64,000 bases of DNA. It comes from Peptococcaceae bacterium. GTDB lineage: Bacteria > Bacillota > UBA994. Under the pieces are notes generated by a model. The model had not been told where the DNA came from. It did not search any database and saw nothing but the letters and a program-made list of their open reading frames with translations. The DNA lies in assembly GCA_018334055.1 (NCBI GenBank), contig JAGXSS010000039.1, forward strand, positions 1 to 64,000, written 5' to 3'. This document shows, piece by piece, positions 1-10,140 of the stretch. Made by a program: the position numbers and the translations under genes. Position 1 is the stretch's first letter, and every line of letters starts with the position of its first letter.

Positions 1-73
1 CCCGCGATACGAGTTTAAAGCTCGTATAATCGCTTAGCAGGCGACCGCCTTCGACCTACTCGGCCACCTCTCC
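1..73 (-). tRNA. tRNA-Ser (anticodon GCU), 3' end cut by window edge
   Basis: Reverse complement reads GGAGAGGTGGCCGAGTAGGTCGAAGGCGGTCGCCTGCTAAGCG...CGTATCGCGGG; long variable arm and CTGCTAA anticodon loop. Confidence 0.9.
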
Positions 74-138
74 GTGCCAACTTACTATAGCACAGACTTC
101 TTGCACAGGCAATGGCAAAAAGCCGGCCAAATACTTGT

Positions 139-228
<90 letters not shown>

Positions 229-265
229 ACAGCACTAATCAGTATACCAACGAAGTATAGCCGCG

Positions 266-1537
266 TCAATTCGTAATTTTTTCTATGCCCATAAATGGGA
301 TTAGCGCTTCCGGCACGCGCACAGAGCCATTTTCCTCCTGGTAGTTTTCCAGGATGGCCGCCACCAAACGATCGATGGCCAATCCCGAGCCGTTCAAAGT
401 ATGTACATAATCGGCCTTGGCTCCCTTTTGGGGGCGAAACTTGATGTTGGCCCTCTTCGCTTGGAAGTCGCGGAAATTTGAGCAACTGGAAATCTCTACA
501 TACCTGTTGTAGCTTGGCATCCACAACTCAATATCGTATTTTTTGGCGGCAGCGAAACCAAGGTCGCCGGTGCACATCTCCAAAATGCGATAAGGAATGG
601 CCAATCTCTCGAGCACCCGACAGGCATCGGCGAGGAGGGTTTCGAGCTCCGCGCTCGAATTCTCTGGTCGTACAAATTTTACTAATTCGACCTTGTTGAA
701 TTGATGCATGCGGATCAAGCCGCGCGTGTCGCGGCCGGCGGCACCAGCCTCTGCTCGAAAAGAAGGGCAGTAGGCGGTGTAGTAGAGTGGCAGTAGCTCG
801 CCGTCTAGCACCTCGTCCCGATGCATATTGGTGACGGGCACCTCGGCGGTAGGGTTTAGGTACAACTCCTGCCCGGCGATCTTAAAGGCGTCCTCGGTAA
901 ACTTGGGGAATTGCCCCGTCCCCACCATGTTGTCATAGGTCACTAAGAGCGGTGGGGCAACCTCGACATAACCATGCTCGGTCGTGTGCAGGTTGAGCAT
1001 AAAACTTATGAGCGAGCGCATTAATCTGGCGCCTAGGCCGCGGTAGAGCGCAAAGCGCGCGCCGGCAATCTTGCCCGCTCTTTCAAAATCAAGAATATCC
1101 AGCGCAACGCCCAGGTCCCAGTGCGCCTTGGGGGCGAAGGCAAACTGGCGCGGCAGAAGATGCAAGGAGCGCACCTTGTTGTGGCTTTCATCCGGTCCAA
1201 CCGGCACATCGTTGTCCGGCAAGTTCGGAATGCGGAGCAAGATGTGCTCGAGCTGTTGTTCGATCTCCTTAATTTCGGCATCTAACTCTTTCACTTCTTG
1301 CCCGAGGGCCTTCATGTTCTCCTGCAGCAAAGCGGTGTCCTGGCCCTGCCGGCGTAATTGCGCTACCTCTTCCGACTTTTGATTGCGCTCGGCCTTCAGC
1401 TGTTCAACAGCCGTTACTTTTTGGCGACGGCCCTCATCGAGTGCCAAGAAATTATCTAGCGACAGGCTTTCACCCTTAGCCGCCACCCCAGCCCGCACGG
1501 CGTCCACATTGTTGCGCACAAATTTAGCGTCAAACAT
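266..1537 (-). CDS. serS: Serine--tRNA ligase
   Basis: 423 aa; N-terminal coiled coil and class II motifs ([52 protein letters not shown]). Confidence 0.97.
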   Translation of the reverse strand: MFDAKFVRNNVDAVRAGVAAKGESLSLDNFLALDEGRRQKVTAVEQLKAERNQKSEEVAQLRRQGQDTALLQENMKALGQEVKELDAEIKEIEQQLEHILLRIPNLPDNDVPVGPDESHNKVRSLHLLPRQFAFAPKAHWDLGVALDILDFERAGKIAGARFALYRGLGARLMRSLISFMLNLHTTEHGYVEVAPPLLVTYDNMVGTGQFPKFTEDAFKIAGQELYLNPTAEVPVTNMHRDEVLDGELLPLYYTAYCPSFRAEAGAAGRDTRGLIRMHQFNKVELVKFVRPENSSAELETLLADACRVLERLAIPYRILEMCTGDLGFAAAKKYDIELWMPSYNRYVEISSCSNFRDFQAKRANIKFRPQKGAKADYVHTLNGSGLAIDRLVAAILENYQEENGSVRVPEALIPFMGIEKITN

Positions 1538-1579
1538 TACCTAGCCTCCCCTTTCCTCTACTACGTCCAAACCCCGCGA

Positions 1580-1800
1580 AAAACAAAAAATCGCCCTCTC
1601 GTGAGGGGCGATCTTACTCGCGGTACCACCCTGCTTTGTGCTTTGAACTATAACGCGTCACCGTCACCGTTTTCACGGGCCGCCTTCGAAGTGGACTTCG
1701 CTCCTCCGCTCACACTAGCTCGCACCAGCCGCTAGCTCTCTAAAGTAAGCCGACAAACTACTCTCTTCTGCCTTGCGTTTCATCTATACTCGTATCCTAG
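1580..1800 (-). promoter_or_regulatory. T-box leader upstream of serS with terminator/antiterminator
   Basis: Minus strand contains AGAGAGTAG...GGCTGGTGCGAGC (stem I) and GCAGGGTGGTACCGCGAGTAAGATCGCCCCTCACGAGAGGGCGATTTTTTG (T-box sequence plus terminator). A UCC triplet followed by A is a candidate serine specifier. Confidence 0.9.
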
Positions 1801-1944
1801 CACAAAGCACTGGCATAGGCAATGTCTAGTGTCGCCCCACGAAATTATTGGCCTTAGGCGCACCGAGCAGGGAAAAGGCCAGGAACATAGAATACATAAT
1901 ACAAAAGCCATCGCTACCGCCGGATGGAACATAGGAGGAAGTAT

Positions 1945-3138
1945 ATGAAAGATCTCTCTACCCGCGCGCAGAGGATTACCCCGTCGATAACCCTAGGAAT
2001 AGATGCCAAGGCCAAGCAAATGGCCGCCCAGGGCGCCAAGGTTATCAATTTTGGGGTTGGAGAACCGGATTTTGATACCCCGACCAACATTGCCCAAGCC
2101 GCGATTAGCGCCATCCATCGCGGGGAAACGCGCTATACTCCCGCTGCCGGAACCGAAAGCTTGCGCCAGGCCATCGGCGAAAAACTCCGGTTAGAAAACA
2201 ACCTGATTTACACTCCGGGACAAATCGTAGTCTCTAACGGCGCCAAGCACTCGCTCTACAATGCCCTTCTGGCCATTTGCGACCCGGGCGATGAGGTCAT
2301 CATCCCCATCCCCTACTGGGTCAGTTATGCCGAGATGGTGAAAATGGTGGGTGCGGAGCCGGTCTTTGTCAATACCAGGGAGGATGAAGACTTCAAGGTG
2401 CGCGTGGCGGACCTTGAGTCTGCCGTTACGCCAAAAACCAAGGCCCTCATGCTCAACAGCCCGAGCAACCCAACCGGCATGGTCTATAGCCAGGCGGAGC
2501 TGTCCGCCATCGCTGACTTCGCCTTAAGACACGATCTCTATGTGATCTCCGATGAGATCTACGAGAAATTGGTGTATGACCATACCGAGCACCAGAGCAT
2601 TGCTTCCTTGGGAGAAGAAATTAAGAACCTCACCATTGTCGTCAACGGCATGTCCAAGGCCTATGCCATGACCGGGTGGCGCATTGGCTACACCGCCAGC
2701 AATATGGCCCTAGCCAAGGCCATGGGCAGCCTGCAGAGTCACGCCACTTCCAATGCCAATTCCATTGCTCAAGCCGCGAGCATCGAAGCCCTGCGCGGAC
2801 CCCAGGAGGCCATGCAAACGATGGTACAGGAATTTGCGCGGCGGCGACTGCGGATGGTTGAGCTGGTAAACGCCATCCCCGACTTGAGTTGCCGTCTGCC
2901 TAAGGGCGCATTTTATGTCATGGCGAACATCAGTCGATTGCTCGGCCAACAGATTGCCGGTGAAACCATCGTTGATGACGTCGCCTTGGCTCAAGTGCTA
3001 CTGGACAAAGCCCAGGTGGCGGTGGTTCCCGGTTCGGGCTTTGGCGCCGGACAATTCCTCCGCCTGTCCTACGCCACTTCCATGGACAATATCGAAGAAG
3101 GTTTGCGCCGCATCCGCGCCTTACTAACTCGGCATTAG
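1945..3138 (+). CDS. Pyridoxal-phosphate aminotransferase class I (aspartate aminotransferase-like)
   Basis: Motifs NSPSNPTGMVYS, ISDEIYEKLVYD, NGMSKAYAMTGWRIGY; SD AGGAGG before ATG at 1945. Confidence 0.93.
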   Translation: MKDLSTRAQRITPSITLGIDAKAKQMAAQGAKVINFGVGEPDFDTPTNIAQAAISAIHRGETRYTPAAGTESLRQAIGEKLRLENNLIYTPGQIVVSNGAKHSLYNALLAICDPGDEVIIPIPYWVSYAEMVKMVGAEPVFVNTREDEDFKVRVADLESAVTPKTKALMLNSPSNPTGMVYSQAELSAIADFALRHDLYVISDEIYEKLVYDHTEHQSIASLGEEIKNLTIVVNGMSKAYAMTGWRIGYTASNMALAKAMGSLQSHATSNANSIAQAASIEALRGPQEAMQTMVQEFARRRLRMVELVNAIPDLSCRLPKGAFYVMANISRLLGQQIAGETIVDDVALAQVLLDKAQVAVVPGSGFGAGQFLRLSYATSMDNIEEGLRRIRALLTRH

Positions 3139-3708
3139 GTCACACTGACCGAGGAGCCGCATCAGTTCAACCCTGTATTGCTTGCGTGCGCGGTAGAGTT
3201 TGCAACGCACTGCCTCTACCGTGCAGGCAAGTTGAGCGGCCATTTCTTCGTAGGACATATTCTTCAGCTCTTTTTGCACTATCAGCCGGCCGTAGACGGC
3301 GGGCAATTTGCTAAAAGCCTCTTCTAGGCAGCGGCGTATCTCCTCTTTCTCCCACTTCTTTTCTGAAGCGCATCCCTCCAGCCAAGCTGGAGGTTTTATT
3401 TTATACCCATCTCGCGCTGCCAGACTCTGCAGGGAGATAAGGGGTGAGCGGCGTTTTTTTCGCATCGTGTCGATGTGATAATTCTCCATAATGCGCAGCC
3501 ACCAAGTGCCAAACGAGGACTCACCGCGAAAATCCTTCACCTTAAGCCAGGCCCGCAGTAAGGACTCCTGGACTAGGTCATCAGCTTCTTGCCAAGAGGG
3601 TGCGAGCTTCATAGCACGCCTTTTAATAAGTGCCAGATAAGTTTTTACCATCTCTTCAAAGACCGCTCTGTCCCCTTTACGCAGCAGTTCCAGTAGCTCG
3701 GACATCAT
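3124..3708 (-). CDS. RNA polymerase sigma-70 family (ECF-like) sigma factor
   Basis: QEADDLVQESLLRAWLKVKDFRGESSFGTWWLRIMENYHIDTMRKKRR region 2 and SYEEMAAQLACTVEAVRCKLYRARK region 4; overlaps the 3' end of the convergent aminotransferase. Confidence 0.87.
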   Translation of the reverse strand: MMSELLELLRKGDRAVFEEMVKTYLALIKRRAMKLAPSWQEADDLVQESLLRAWLKVKDFRGESSFGTWWLRIMENYHIDTMRKKRRSPLISLQSLAARDGYKIKPPAWLEGCASEKKWEKEEIRRCLEEAFSKLPAVYGRLIVQKELKNMSYEEMAAQLACTVEAVRCKLYRARKQYRVELMRLLGQCDLMPS

Positions 3709-3843
3709 CTCACCCCTCTTTCGAATAAATGCACGCAGCAGCAATGCTTAACTATAGTAATAATTCTGCAAGGAGCGGTGTATACCTGCAAGAAATGTTG
3801 GGCGGCGAAAACTATGCAGAACAGAATAACACGTCCCTTTTGT

Positions 3844-5991
3844 TTACCCCTTTGTTGGGAGGCCTTTGCGGGACAGGCTGATGCGTTGGCGTTTTTTATC
3901 TATGCCCATAACGCGAACCTCTACGACTTCCCCAACTGCTACAGCCTGCGAAGGGTGCTTGACAAAGGTCTCGCTAATTTCCGATATATGCACCAAGCCG
4001 TCCTGCTTTACGCCGATGTCGACAAATGCGCCAAAATCAACCACATTGCGCACCACGCCGCGGAGCACCATGCCCTCGGCTAGGTCTTCCATTCGGAGGA
4101 CGTCGCTACGAAACACGGGCCCCTCGACATCTTCCCTAGGGTCACGCCCAGGTTTTTGCAGGGCGAGGTAGATGTCGCGCAGGGTAGGCAGCCCCGCTCC
4201 TAGTGTTTCTGCGGCCTGACGGAGTTTGGCGGCATCAAGATTCACGCCTCCCTGCGTCAGTTCATTGATAGAAAGATTAAGGTGCCCCAAGAAACGGTGA
4301 GTCAAGGTGTACGATTCAGGATGCACCGGGGTGTTATCTAATAAATTGGCTGCGCCGGGGATGCGCAGGAAGCCAGCGCACTGCACAAAGGTGGCCGGAC
4401 CGAGCCGGGGAATTTTTTTGAGCTCCTCTCTACTCTTGTAGGGGCCATGCTCATCACGAAAAGCGACAATGTTCTTGGCTACCGCCGGGGAAATACCGGC
4501 CACGTAGCGGAGTAGCGCCGGCGATGAAGTGTTAAGGTCCACCCCCACACCGTTGACACAGTCCTCGACCACTCCCTCTAACTTGGTGGCCAAGGCTTTT
4601 TGGTTCACATCGTGCTGGTACTGGCCAACCCCGATGGCCTTTGGATCAATTTTTACCAGCTCGGCCAAGGGGTCGATAATGCGGCGGCCAATCGAGACCG
4701 CGCCACGCAGGGTGACGTCCATCCCCGGCAGCTCCTCGCCCGCCAGCGCCGAGGCGGAGTACACCGAGGCGCCCGCCTCACTGACAATGGTGTACGGCAC
4801 TCCTAGGCCATGCTCCCGCATAAGCTCGGCCACAAATTCCTCCGCCTCGCGCGACCCCGTGCCGTTGCCGATAGCGATGGCACTGACCGCATGTTCGCGG
4901 ATTAGGCCGAGCAATAAGCGTGCCGCAGCTAATTTATCGTTCTGCGGGGGGGTGAAGTAGGACACCGCTGTGGACAGCACCTTGCCTGTGGGGTTAACGA
5001 CAGCCATTTTACACCCCGTACGATAGGCTGGGTCGATGGCGAGTATGGTCTTGCCCTTGACCGGCGCCTGAAGCAATAATTGCTTGATGTTTTGCCCAAA
5101 TACTAGGATGGCCTGTTCCTCTGCCACCACGGTCATGCCGGCTCTTATCTCGCGCTCTAAAGAGGGCAAAAGCAATCTCTTGCAGCCATCGACAATCGCT
5201 TCTTTGACTAAGTAGTTCGCTTTGGCTTGGCCGCCTACAAACTTGTGGGTGGCTATCGTGTAGACCTTGTCCTCATCATAGAGGACTTTCACCGTCAAGG
5301 CTTCTTCTTTCTCACCCCGATTAATGGCCAGCAGGCGATGCGGGGGCAGGCGGCGCAGTGGCTCTTCGTAACTAAAGTACATTTGGTAGGTGATGTTTTC
5401 CTCATTTTTTACCTCGGTACTCAACCTGCCTTCGTGCCGCAGCATGTACCGCACCGCCTCGCGCACGCTGAAGTTCTCGCTTAACTGCTCCGCCAAGATG
5501 TCCTTCGCCATCGACAACGCCACGGCACCCTCCGTCAAGCCGTTTTCGGCATTACAAAAAGGAACGGCCAAAACCATGGCCGCCGCCTCCTCCAGCAGGT
5601 GATCAGCCAAAATACGCTCCGCCAGGGGGAGCAAGCCCTTTTCTTTGGCGATGGTCGCGCGCGTACGGCGCTTGGGACGAAATGGTAGGTAGATATCCTC
5701 CACCTGTTGCAAAGTATCCGCTTTCTCTACCAGGCCCGCGATTTCTGGGGTCATCTTGCCAAGTTCCCCGATGAGTCGCTTGACCTCCCCCCTGCGCTCT
5801 TCTAATTGTTTGAGATAGGTGAGACGCTCATCGATGGCCCTTAACTTCACTTCGTCAAGCTCCCCAGTCACCTCCTTGCGATAACGGGCGATGAAAGGTA
5901 TCGTGTTACCCTCTAGCAGTAACTTTTCGACACTTTCTACTTGCCCTAGGCTGATGGCTAACTCGGCCGCTACTTTCGCCAACAGTTTCAC
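3844..5991 (-). CDS. tex: Tex family transcription accessory protein (S1 RNA-binding)
   Basis: Tex motifs NTIPFIARYRKEVTGELDE, LAIDPAYRTGCKMAVV, GVGQYQHDVNQKAL; C-terminal S1 domain. GTG start with GGAGGT SD. Confidence 0.93.
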   Translation of the reverse strand: MKLLAKVAAELAISLGQVESVEKLLLEGNTIPFIARYRKEVTGELDEVKLRAIDERLTYLKQLEERRGEVKRLIGELGKMTPEIAGLVEKADTLQQVEDIYLPFRPKRRTRATIAKEKGLLPLAERILADHLLEEAAAMVLAVPFCNAENGLTEGAVALSMAKDILAEQLSENFSVREAVRYMLRHEGRLSTEVKNEENITYQMYFSYEEPLRRLPPHRLLAINRGEKEEALTVKVLYDEDKVYTIATHKFVGGQAKANYLVKEAIVDGCKRLLLPSLEREIRAGMTVVAEEQAILVFGQNIKQLLLQAPVKGKTILAIDPAYRTGCKMAVVNPTGKVLSTAVSYFTPPQNDKLAAARLLLGLIREHAVSAIAIGNGTGSREAEEFVAELMREHGLGVPYTIVSEAGASVYSASALAGEELPGMDVTLRGAVSIGRRIIDPLAELVKIDPKAIGVGQYQHDVNQKALATKLEGVVEDCVNGVGVDLNTSSPALLRYVAGISPAVAKNIVAFRDEHGPYKSREELKKIPRLGPATFVQCAGFLRIPGAANLLDNTPVHPESYTLTHRFLGHLNLSINELTQGGVNLDAAKLRQAAETLGAGLPTLRDIYLALQKPGRDPREDVEGPVFRSDVLRMEDLAEGMVLRGVVRNVVDFGAFVDIGVKQDGLVHISEISETFVKHPSQAVAVGEVVEVRVMGIDKKRQRISLSRKGLPTKG

Positions 5992-6154
5992 AGCACACCT
6001 CCATGTATAAATACGCCCAAGCAACATGCTGGGACTTTACTATTTTAGCAGGACATTTCCGTAACCGTAACGAATCTTGTTTAGAAAGACCCACCAGGCG
6101 AACATTTCCCAGGAAATATCTACACCACCACTATCACAGGGGGAGGGTTGTTAC

Positions 6155-7090
6155 ATGTATAAGATCGTCGTCAAGGGGGGATTGTCCCCCGCCGAGCGTG
6201 CCGAAATTATGTCCTGCTGTCCGGGAGCAACTATCGTCTCGGGCACCGACGAGGAAATCGCCTCTGGTCTACCCGACACTGAGGTCGTCTGGGGAAGCCT
6301 TGACCCCGCCCAACTAGCTCAAGCTGAGAAGCTGCTGCTCATGCAAGTAGTTACAGCCGGCGTGGACCACCTGCTTTCTCCGGAGCTACTGGCAAGCCCT
6401 GCCAGGTTATGCACGACGAGCGGCATGCATGGGGCCACCATTGCCGAGCATGTCTTCTCCCTCGTGTTGGCCTTTGCGCGTGGTTTGCCCACCTTGTTTA
6501 GCCACCAACAAGTAAGACTCTGGCAGCACTACCGCCCGACGCTTCTGCAGGGCCAAGTGATGGGCATCGTGGGCTTTGGCAGCATAGGTCAAGCCATTGG
6601 GCATAGGGCGCTCGCCTTTGGCCTAGAGGTAATCGGCCTGCGCCGGAAACCTTCCCCCTCGCCTAGCGCTACCATGGTCTGGGGCGAAGATAGGCTTGAT
6701 GAACTCTTGCCCCTAGTCGACCACCTGGTCTTGGCTGTGCCACTGACGCCGGCGACAACGAACCTCATTTCGCGGCAAAGGCTGAAATTACTTAAGCCCT
6801 CGGCCTACCTCTACAACATTGCCCGCGGTGCGGTGGTGGACGAAGACGCCCTCGCGGCAGCACTGGCCCAGGGGGAACTGGCGGGCGCGGGGCTAGATGT
6901 CTTTGCGACCGAACCCCTGCCACCGGACAGCCCACTATGGTCCCTAAACAATGCTATCATCACACCCCACACGGCGGGATACTTAGCGGACTATCGTCGC
7001 CAGGCTTTTATCATCTTCCTAGATAATTTGCGCCGCCTAAGGCAGGGGTTGCCTCTGGCAAACGAGGTCGACAAAGGGTCTGGGTACTAG
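6155..7090 (+). CDS. D-isomer specific 2-hydroxyacid dehydrogenase, NAD-binding
   Basis: GQVMGIVGFGSIGQAIGHRALAFGLEVIGLRR Rossmann motif; YNIARGAVVDEDAL; GAGLDVFATEPLP. Confidence 0.9.
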   Translation: MYKIVVKGGLSPAERAEIMSCCPGATIVSGTDEEIASGLPDTEVVWGSLDPAQLAQAEKLLLMQVVTAGVDHLLSPELLASPARLCTTSGMHGATIAEHVFSLVLAFARGLPTLFSHQQVRLWQHYRPTLLQGQVMGIVGFGSIGQAIGHRALAFGLEVIGLRRKPSPSPSATMVWGEDRLDELLPLVDHLVLAVPLTPATTNLISRQRLKLLKPSAYLYNIARGAVVDEDALAAALAQGELAGAGLDVFATEPLPPDSPLWSLNNAIITPHTAGYLADYRRQAFIIFLDNLRRLRQGLPLANEVDKGSGY

Positions 7091-8178
7091 TATCTGTCGG
7101 GAGCGCTATGCCCCGCAACAAGTAGCGTCAATGCCAGTACATGTTCAGCCACTACCGCCGCCGCGGGCACCATGGTGGTATCGCTCCGCTCGGCGAGCGG
7201 CGCGGTGACTTTCTTGCTCCGGAGGTCGACGGTCAGCCCCGGCATCAGAGTAGGCACCGGCTTAACCGCACAGCGCGCCAAAATGGGCTGCCCGGTGGTG
7301 GTGCCGCCGGCGAGACCGGCATTAACATTGCCGACATAGTGCACGCCGCGCTCTTTGTCCCAAGCCAGTTCATCCCCGGCTGTTCCCGGGGGACTGACGG
7401 CCAGGGCAAAGGCTTGGCCGAATTCGACTCCCTTAATGCCGGGTATGGACATGAGGGCGCCGGCTATTTGGGCATCTAGACGCCGGTCCCAATGCACATA
7501 GGACCCCCAGCCCACCGGCACATTAAAGGCCGCTACCTCGAAGACACCCCCGACACTAACCCCCTCGCGGCGGCACTGGGCGATCAGCTCATCCGCCTGT
7601 CTTTGCAACTCTTTATCGCCCACGCCGTAAGGCTGTCGCACCCTGTCGCGCCACAGCGCAAGTTCTGATGTGGCTCCGTCTAGGGCAAGCGGCCCGAGGG
7701 CCAAAACACGGCTGTAGATCTCAATGCCCCAATGGGCCAGCAGTTGTTTGGCCACTGCCCCCAGAGCGGTGCGCATGGCGGTCTCGCGCGCGGAGGCTCT
7801 TTCGAGGACATTGCGAATATCTGCAAACCCGTACTTTACGGCGCCGGGGAAGTCTGCATGGCCCGGGCGGGGGGCGGTAACCGGGTTGTCCGTTGCGCCG
7901 TGCACGGCATCCATCTGTGCTTTCCAGTTCACATGATCTTTGTTGTCAATGGAGAGGGTCAAGGGGCTACCCAAGGTATACCCGCCACGCAAACCAGAGA
8001 GCACCCGCACCCGATCGCTCTCGATGTCCATGCGACCGCCTCGCCCGGGCACCCGTTGGCGGCGGGCGAGCTCTTCATCAATTTTACCGATGTCGATATA
8101 CCGGCCCGCCGGCAGACCCTCGATAATGCCTGTCAAACCGGGTCCATGCGACTCTCCGGCTGTTAGAAAACGAATCAA
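7087..8178 (-). CDS. aroC: Chorismate synthase
   Basis: MIRFLTAGESHGPGLTGIIEGLPAG, RPGHADFPGAVKYG, SARETAMRTALGAVA, GGTTTGQPI. Confidence 0.97.
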   Translation of the reverse strand: MIRFLTAGESHGPGLTGIIEGLPAGRYIDIGKIDEELARRQRVPGRGGRMDIESDRVRVLSGLRGGYTLGSPLTLSIDNKDHVNWKAQMDAVHGATDNPVTAPRPGHADFPGAVKYGFADIRNVLERASARETAMRTALGAVAKQLLAHWGIEIYSRVLALGPLALDGATSELALWRDRVRQPYGVGDKELQRQADELIAQCRREGVSVGGVFEVAAFNVPVGWGSYVHWDRRLDAQIAGALMSIPGIKGVEFGQAFALAVSPPGTAGDELAWDKERGVHYVGNVNAGLAGGTTTGQPILARCAVKPVPTLMPGLTVDLRSKKVTAPLAERSDTTMVPAAAVVAEHVLALTLLVAGHSAPDRY

Positions 8179-9407
8179 TCTTCTTCACCGCCCTGTATTT
8201 TTGCCAAGTCACCCCAAAACCCGGGATACGAAACGCGCACACAACCGGCCTGCTTGATCGTGGTTGTGCCCGAGGCTAGCGAGCCGGCCACTGCCAAGGC
8301 CATGGCCAGACGGTGATCTTCATGGGAACATACTTCAGCGCCCTGCATTTTCCCTCCGATGATGGCGAAGCCGTCGGGAAATTCCTCTGTCTTAACGCCG
8401 AGCTTGTTTAACTCCGTTAGTAGCGCGGCAATACGGTCGCTTTCCTTGACCCGCAGTTCCCCGGCATCGCGGACTTCGGAGCGCCCCTGAGCGCAGGCGG
8501 CGGCCACCGCCAGCACCGGCAACTCATCGATTAGGCGCGGCACCATCTCCCCGGCAATGCTAAAGGGCCGCAGTTGCCCTCCTCTGACTACAATGCTCCC
8601 GCTGGGTTCAGGCAGGTCATTATCCACTGTCCAAGAGACATCGGCACCCATCAAGCGGAGCACCTCCAGAAAACCAATCCGCCCCGGGTTAAGCCCCACC
8701 TCCGCTACATGGAGGTCGGCCCCCGGCAGGCAGGCAGCTAAGACCACGAAAAAGGCGGCGGCGGATACATCTCCGGGCACGCGAAAATGCATGGGACTAA
8801 GGCGGCTTGCGGCCACCTCGGCCCAACCGGGTCCGAACTGTACTTTTCCCCCACAGGCTTGGAGCATGCGTTCGGTATGGTCACGCGTCGGATGGAGTTC
8901 CTCCACCCTCGTCACTCCGCGAGCAAAAAGCCCCGCGAGTAGGATGGCCGATTTCACCTGCGCCGAGGCGACTTCCGGCCGCCACAGCTTCCCCTGTAAG
9001 GGCCGGCCCTGTATAGTAAGAGGCGGAAGCCCGGCGTCAGTGTTGATACTTCCTCCCATGGCGAGCAGGGGCCTGACCACCCGCTGCATGGGGCGGCGCA
9101 TGAGGGACTGGTCTCCGCTGAGCGTGGCTTTAATGTCGCTGCCGGCCAGTATGCCCGTCAAAAGGCGCATGGTCGTGCCGGAATTGCCGCAATCTAAAGG
9201 GACCTGGGGCTCACAAAAGCCACCCACCCCTTCTGAGTACACCATCGTCCTGCCCTCGGCTAGGCCAAACACAACCCCAAGCTGTTCTAGACAGTGTTTG
9301 GTAGAAAGGACATCCTGTGCCGACGAAACATTCACCAACTCCGAGGTGCCGCAAGTTATGGCCCCAAGCAGCAGGGCGCGGTGACTGATGGACTTATCCG
9401 GCGGCAT
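8175..9407 (-). CDS. aroA: 3-phosphoshikimate 1-carboxyvinyltransferase (EPSP synthase); true N-terminus probably extends upstream of 9407
   Basis: MPPDKSISHRALLLGAI, LDCGNSGTTMRLLTG, SGDQSLMRRPM, RVKESDRIAAL, DHRLAMALAVAG. The ATG lies inside the conserved first motif (see findings). Confidence 0.93.
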   Translation of the reverse strand: MPPDKSISHRALLLGAITCGTSELVNVSSAQDVLSTKHCLEQLGVVFGLAEGRTMVYSEGVGGFCEPQVPLDCGNSGTTMRLLTGILAGSDIKATLSGDQSLMRRPMQRVVRPLLAMGGSINTDAGLPPLTIQGRPLQGKLWRPEVASAQVKSAILLAGLFARGVTRVEELHPTRDHTERMLQACGGKVQFGPGWAEVAASRLSPMHFRVPGDVSAAAFFVVLAACLPGADLHVAEVGLNPGRIGFLEVLRLMGADVSWTVDNDLPEPSGSIVVRGGQLRPFSIAGEMVPRLIDELPVLAVAAACAQGRSEVRDAGELRVKESDRIAALLTELNKLGVKTEEFPDGFAIIGGKMQGAEVCSHEDHRLAMALAVAGSLASGTTTIKQAGCVRVSYPGFWGDLAKIQGGEED

Positions 9408-9532
9408 GCGCAGTGTCGCCTTAAATGGTAAAATCGAAGATATTGCTACCCCACAAATAATACTCCGCCCCCTTCGAGCCGAACGTTACCCCATACCCTG
9501 ACCGAAAACCATCTAAACAAGGAGGGATTTCT

Positions 9533-10039
9533 ATCAAGGAGTTATTTTTCACGGGCCTCTGCTACCCGGACTATGTCGCCAAGATGGGCGAGGAGCACCG
9601 CGCCGGTTATGACCGTTCCTTGGCCCGCACCGAAATTCCCGCACACTACCTCGCCATGCTCGCCGAACTGCCCGAAACCATCTATGCCCTAGCCATCAGT
9701 GAGCCTTGGTGCGGCGATTGCCGCAATAATTTACCGGTGCTGGCGAAGATGGCCGATAGTAGCCAGGGCAAGCTTTTGCTCCGCTGCCTCGGTCGCGATG
9801 CGAACCCCGGACTGCTAGACAGCTACCCGGCTCCCGATGGCAGCACACGCATCCCTACCTTTATTTTTTTCGCTGCCGATTGGGCTCTCAAAGGTTATTT
9901 TGTCGAACGCCCCGTTCCGGTCACACAGGTTTTAACCTCCGGGAGCGCCGACGAGAAGCGAGCTATGCGCATCGAATACAATGCCGGCGTTTATGCCCAC
10001 GCTGTCGTCGCCGACTTGCTGGACATCATCAAGAGCTAA
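9533..10039 (+). CDS. Thioredoxin-family protein; probable near-cognate (ATC) start at 9533, first ATG at 9584
   Basis: ISEPWCGDCRNNLPVLAKM redox motif. SD AAGGAGG at 9519-9525 is 7 nt before ATC 9533; in-frame IKELFFTGLCYPDYVAKM precedes the first ATG. Confidence 0.75.
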   Translation: MKELFFTGLCYPDYVAKMGEEHRAGYDRSLARTEIPAHYLAMLAELPETIYALAISEPWCGDCRNNLPVLAKMADSSQGKLLLRCLGRDANPGLLDSYPAPDGSTRIPTFIFFAADWALKGYFVERPVPVTQVLTSGSADEKRAMRIEYNAGVYAHAVVADLLDIIKS

Positions 10040-10140
10040 TTTGTTCCTCCCCCATACTACCATTTTTCTCTTGCGCACAACATAGTTCTGCCTTTCCTCC
10101 TGTGGTATACTAAAATCAAGGACAATTATGGAGGTGCACT

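Noticed and set aside
8557-9384. 275-aa plus-strand ORF
   Set aside because: Entirely antisense to aroA, with a Pro/Ser/Arg-rich composition typical of shadow ORFs in GC-rich DNA.
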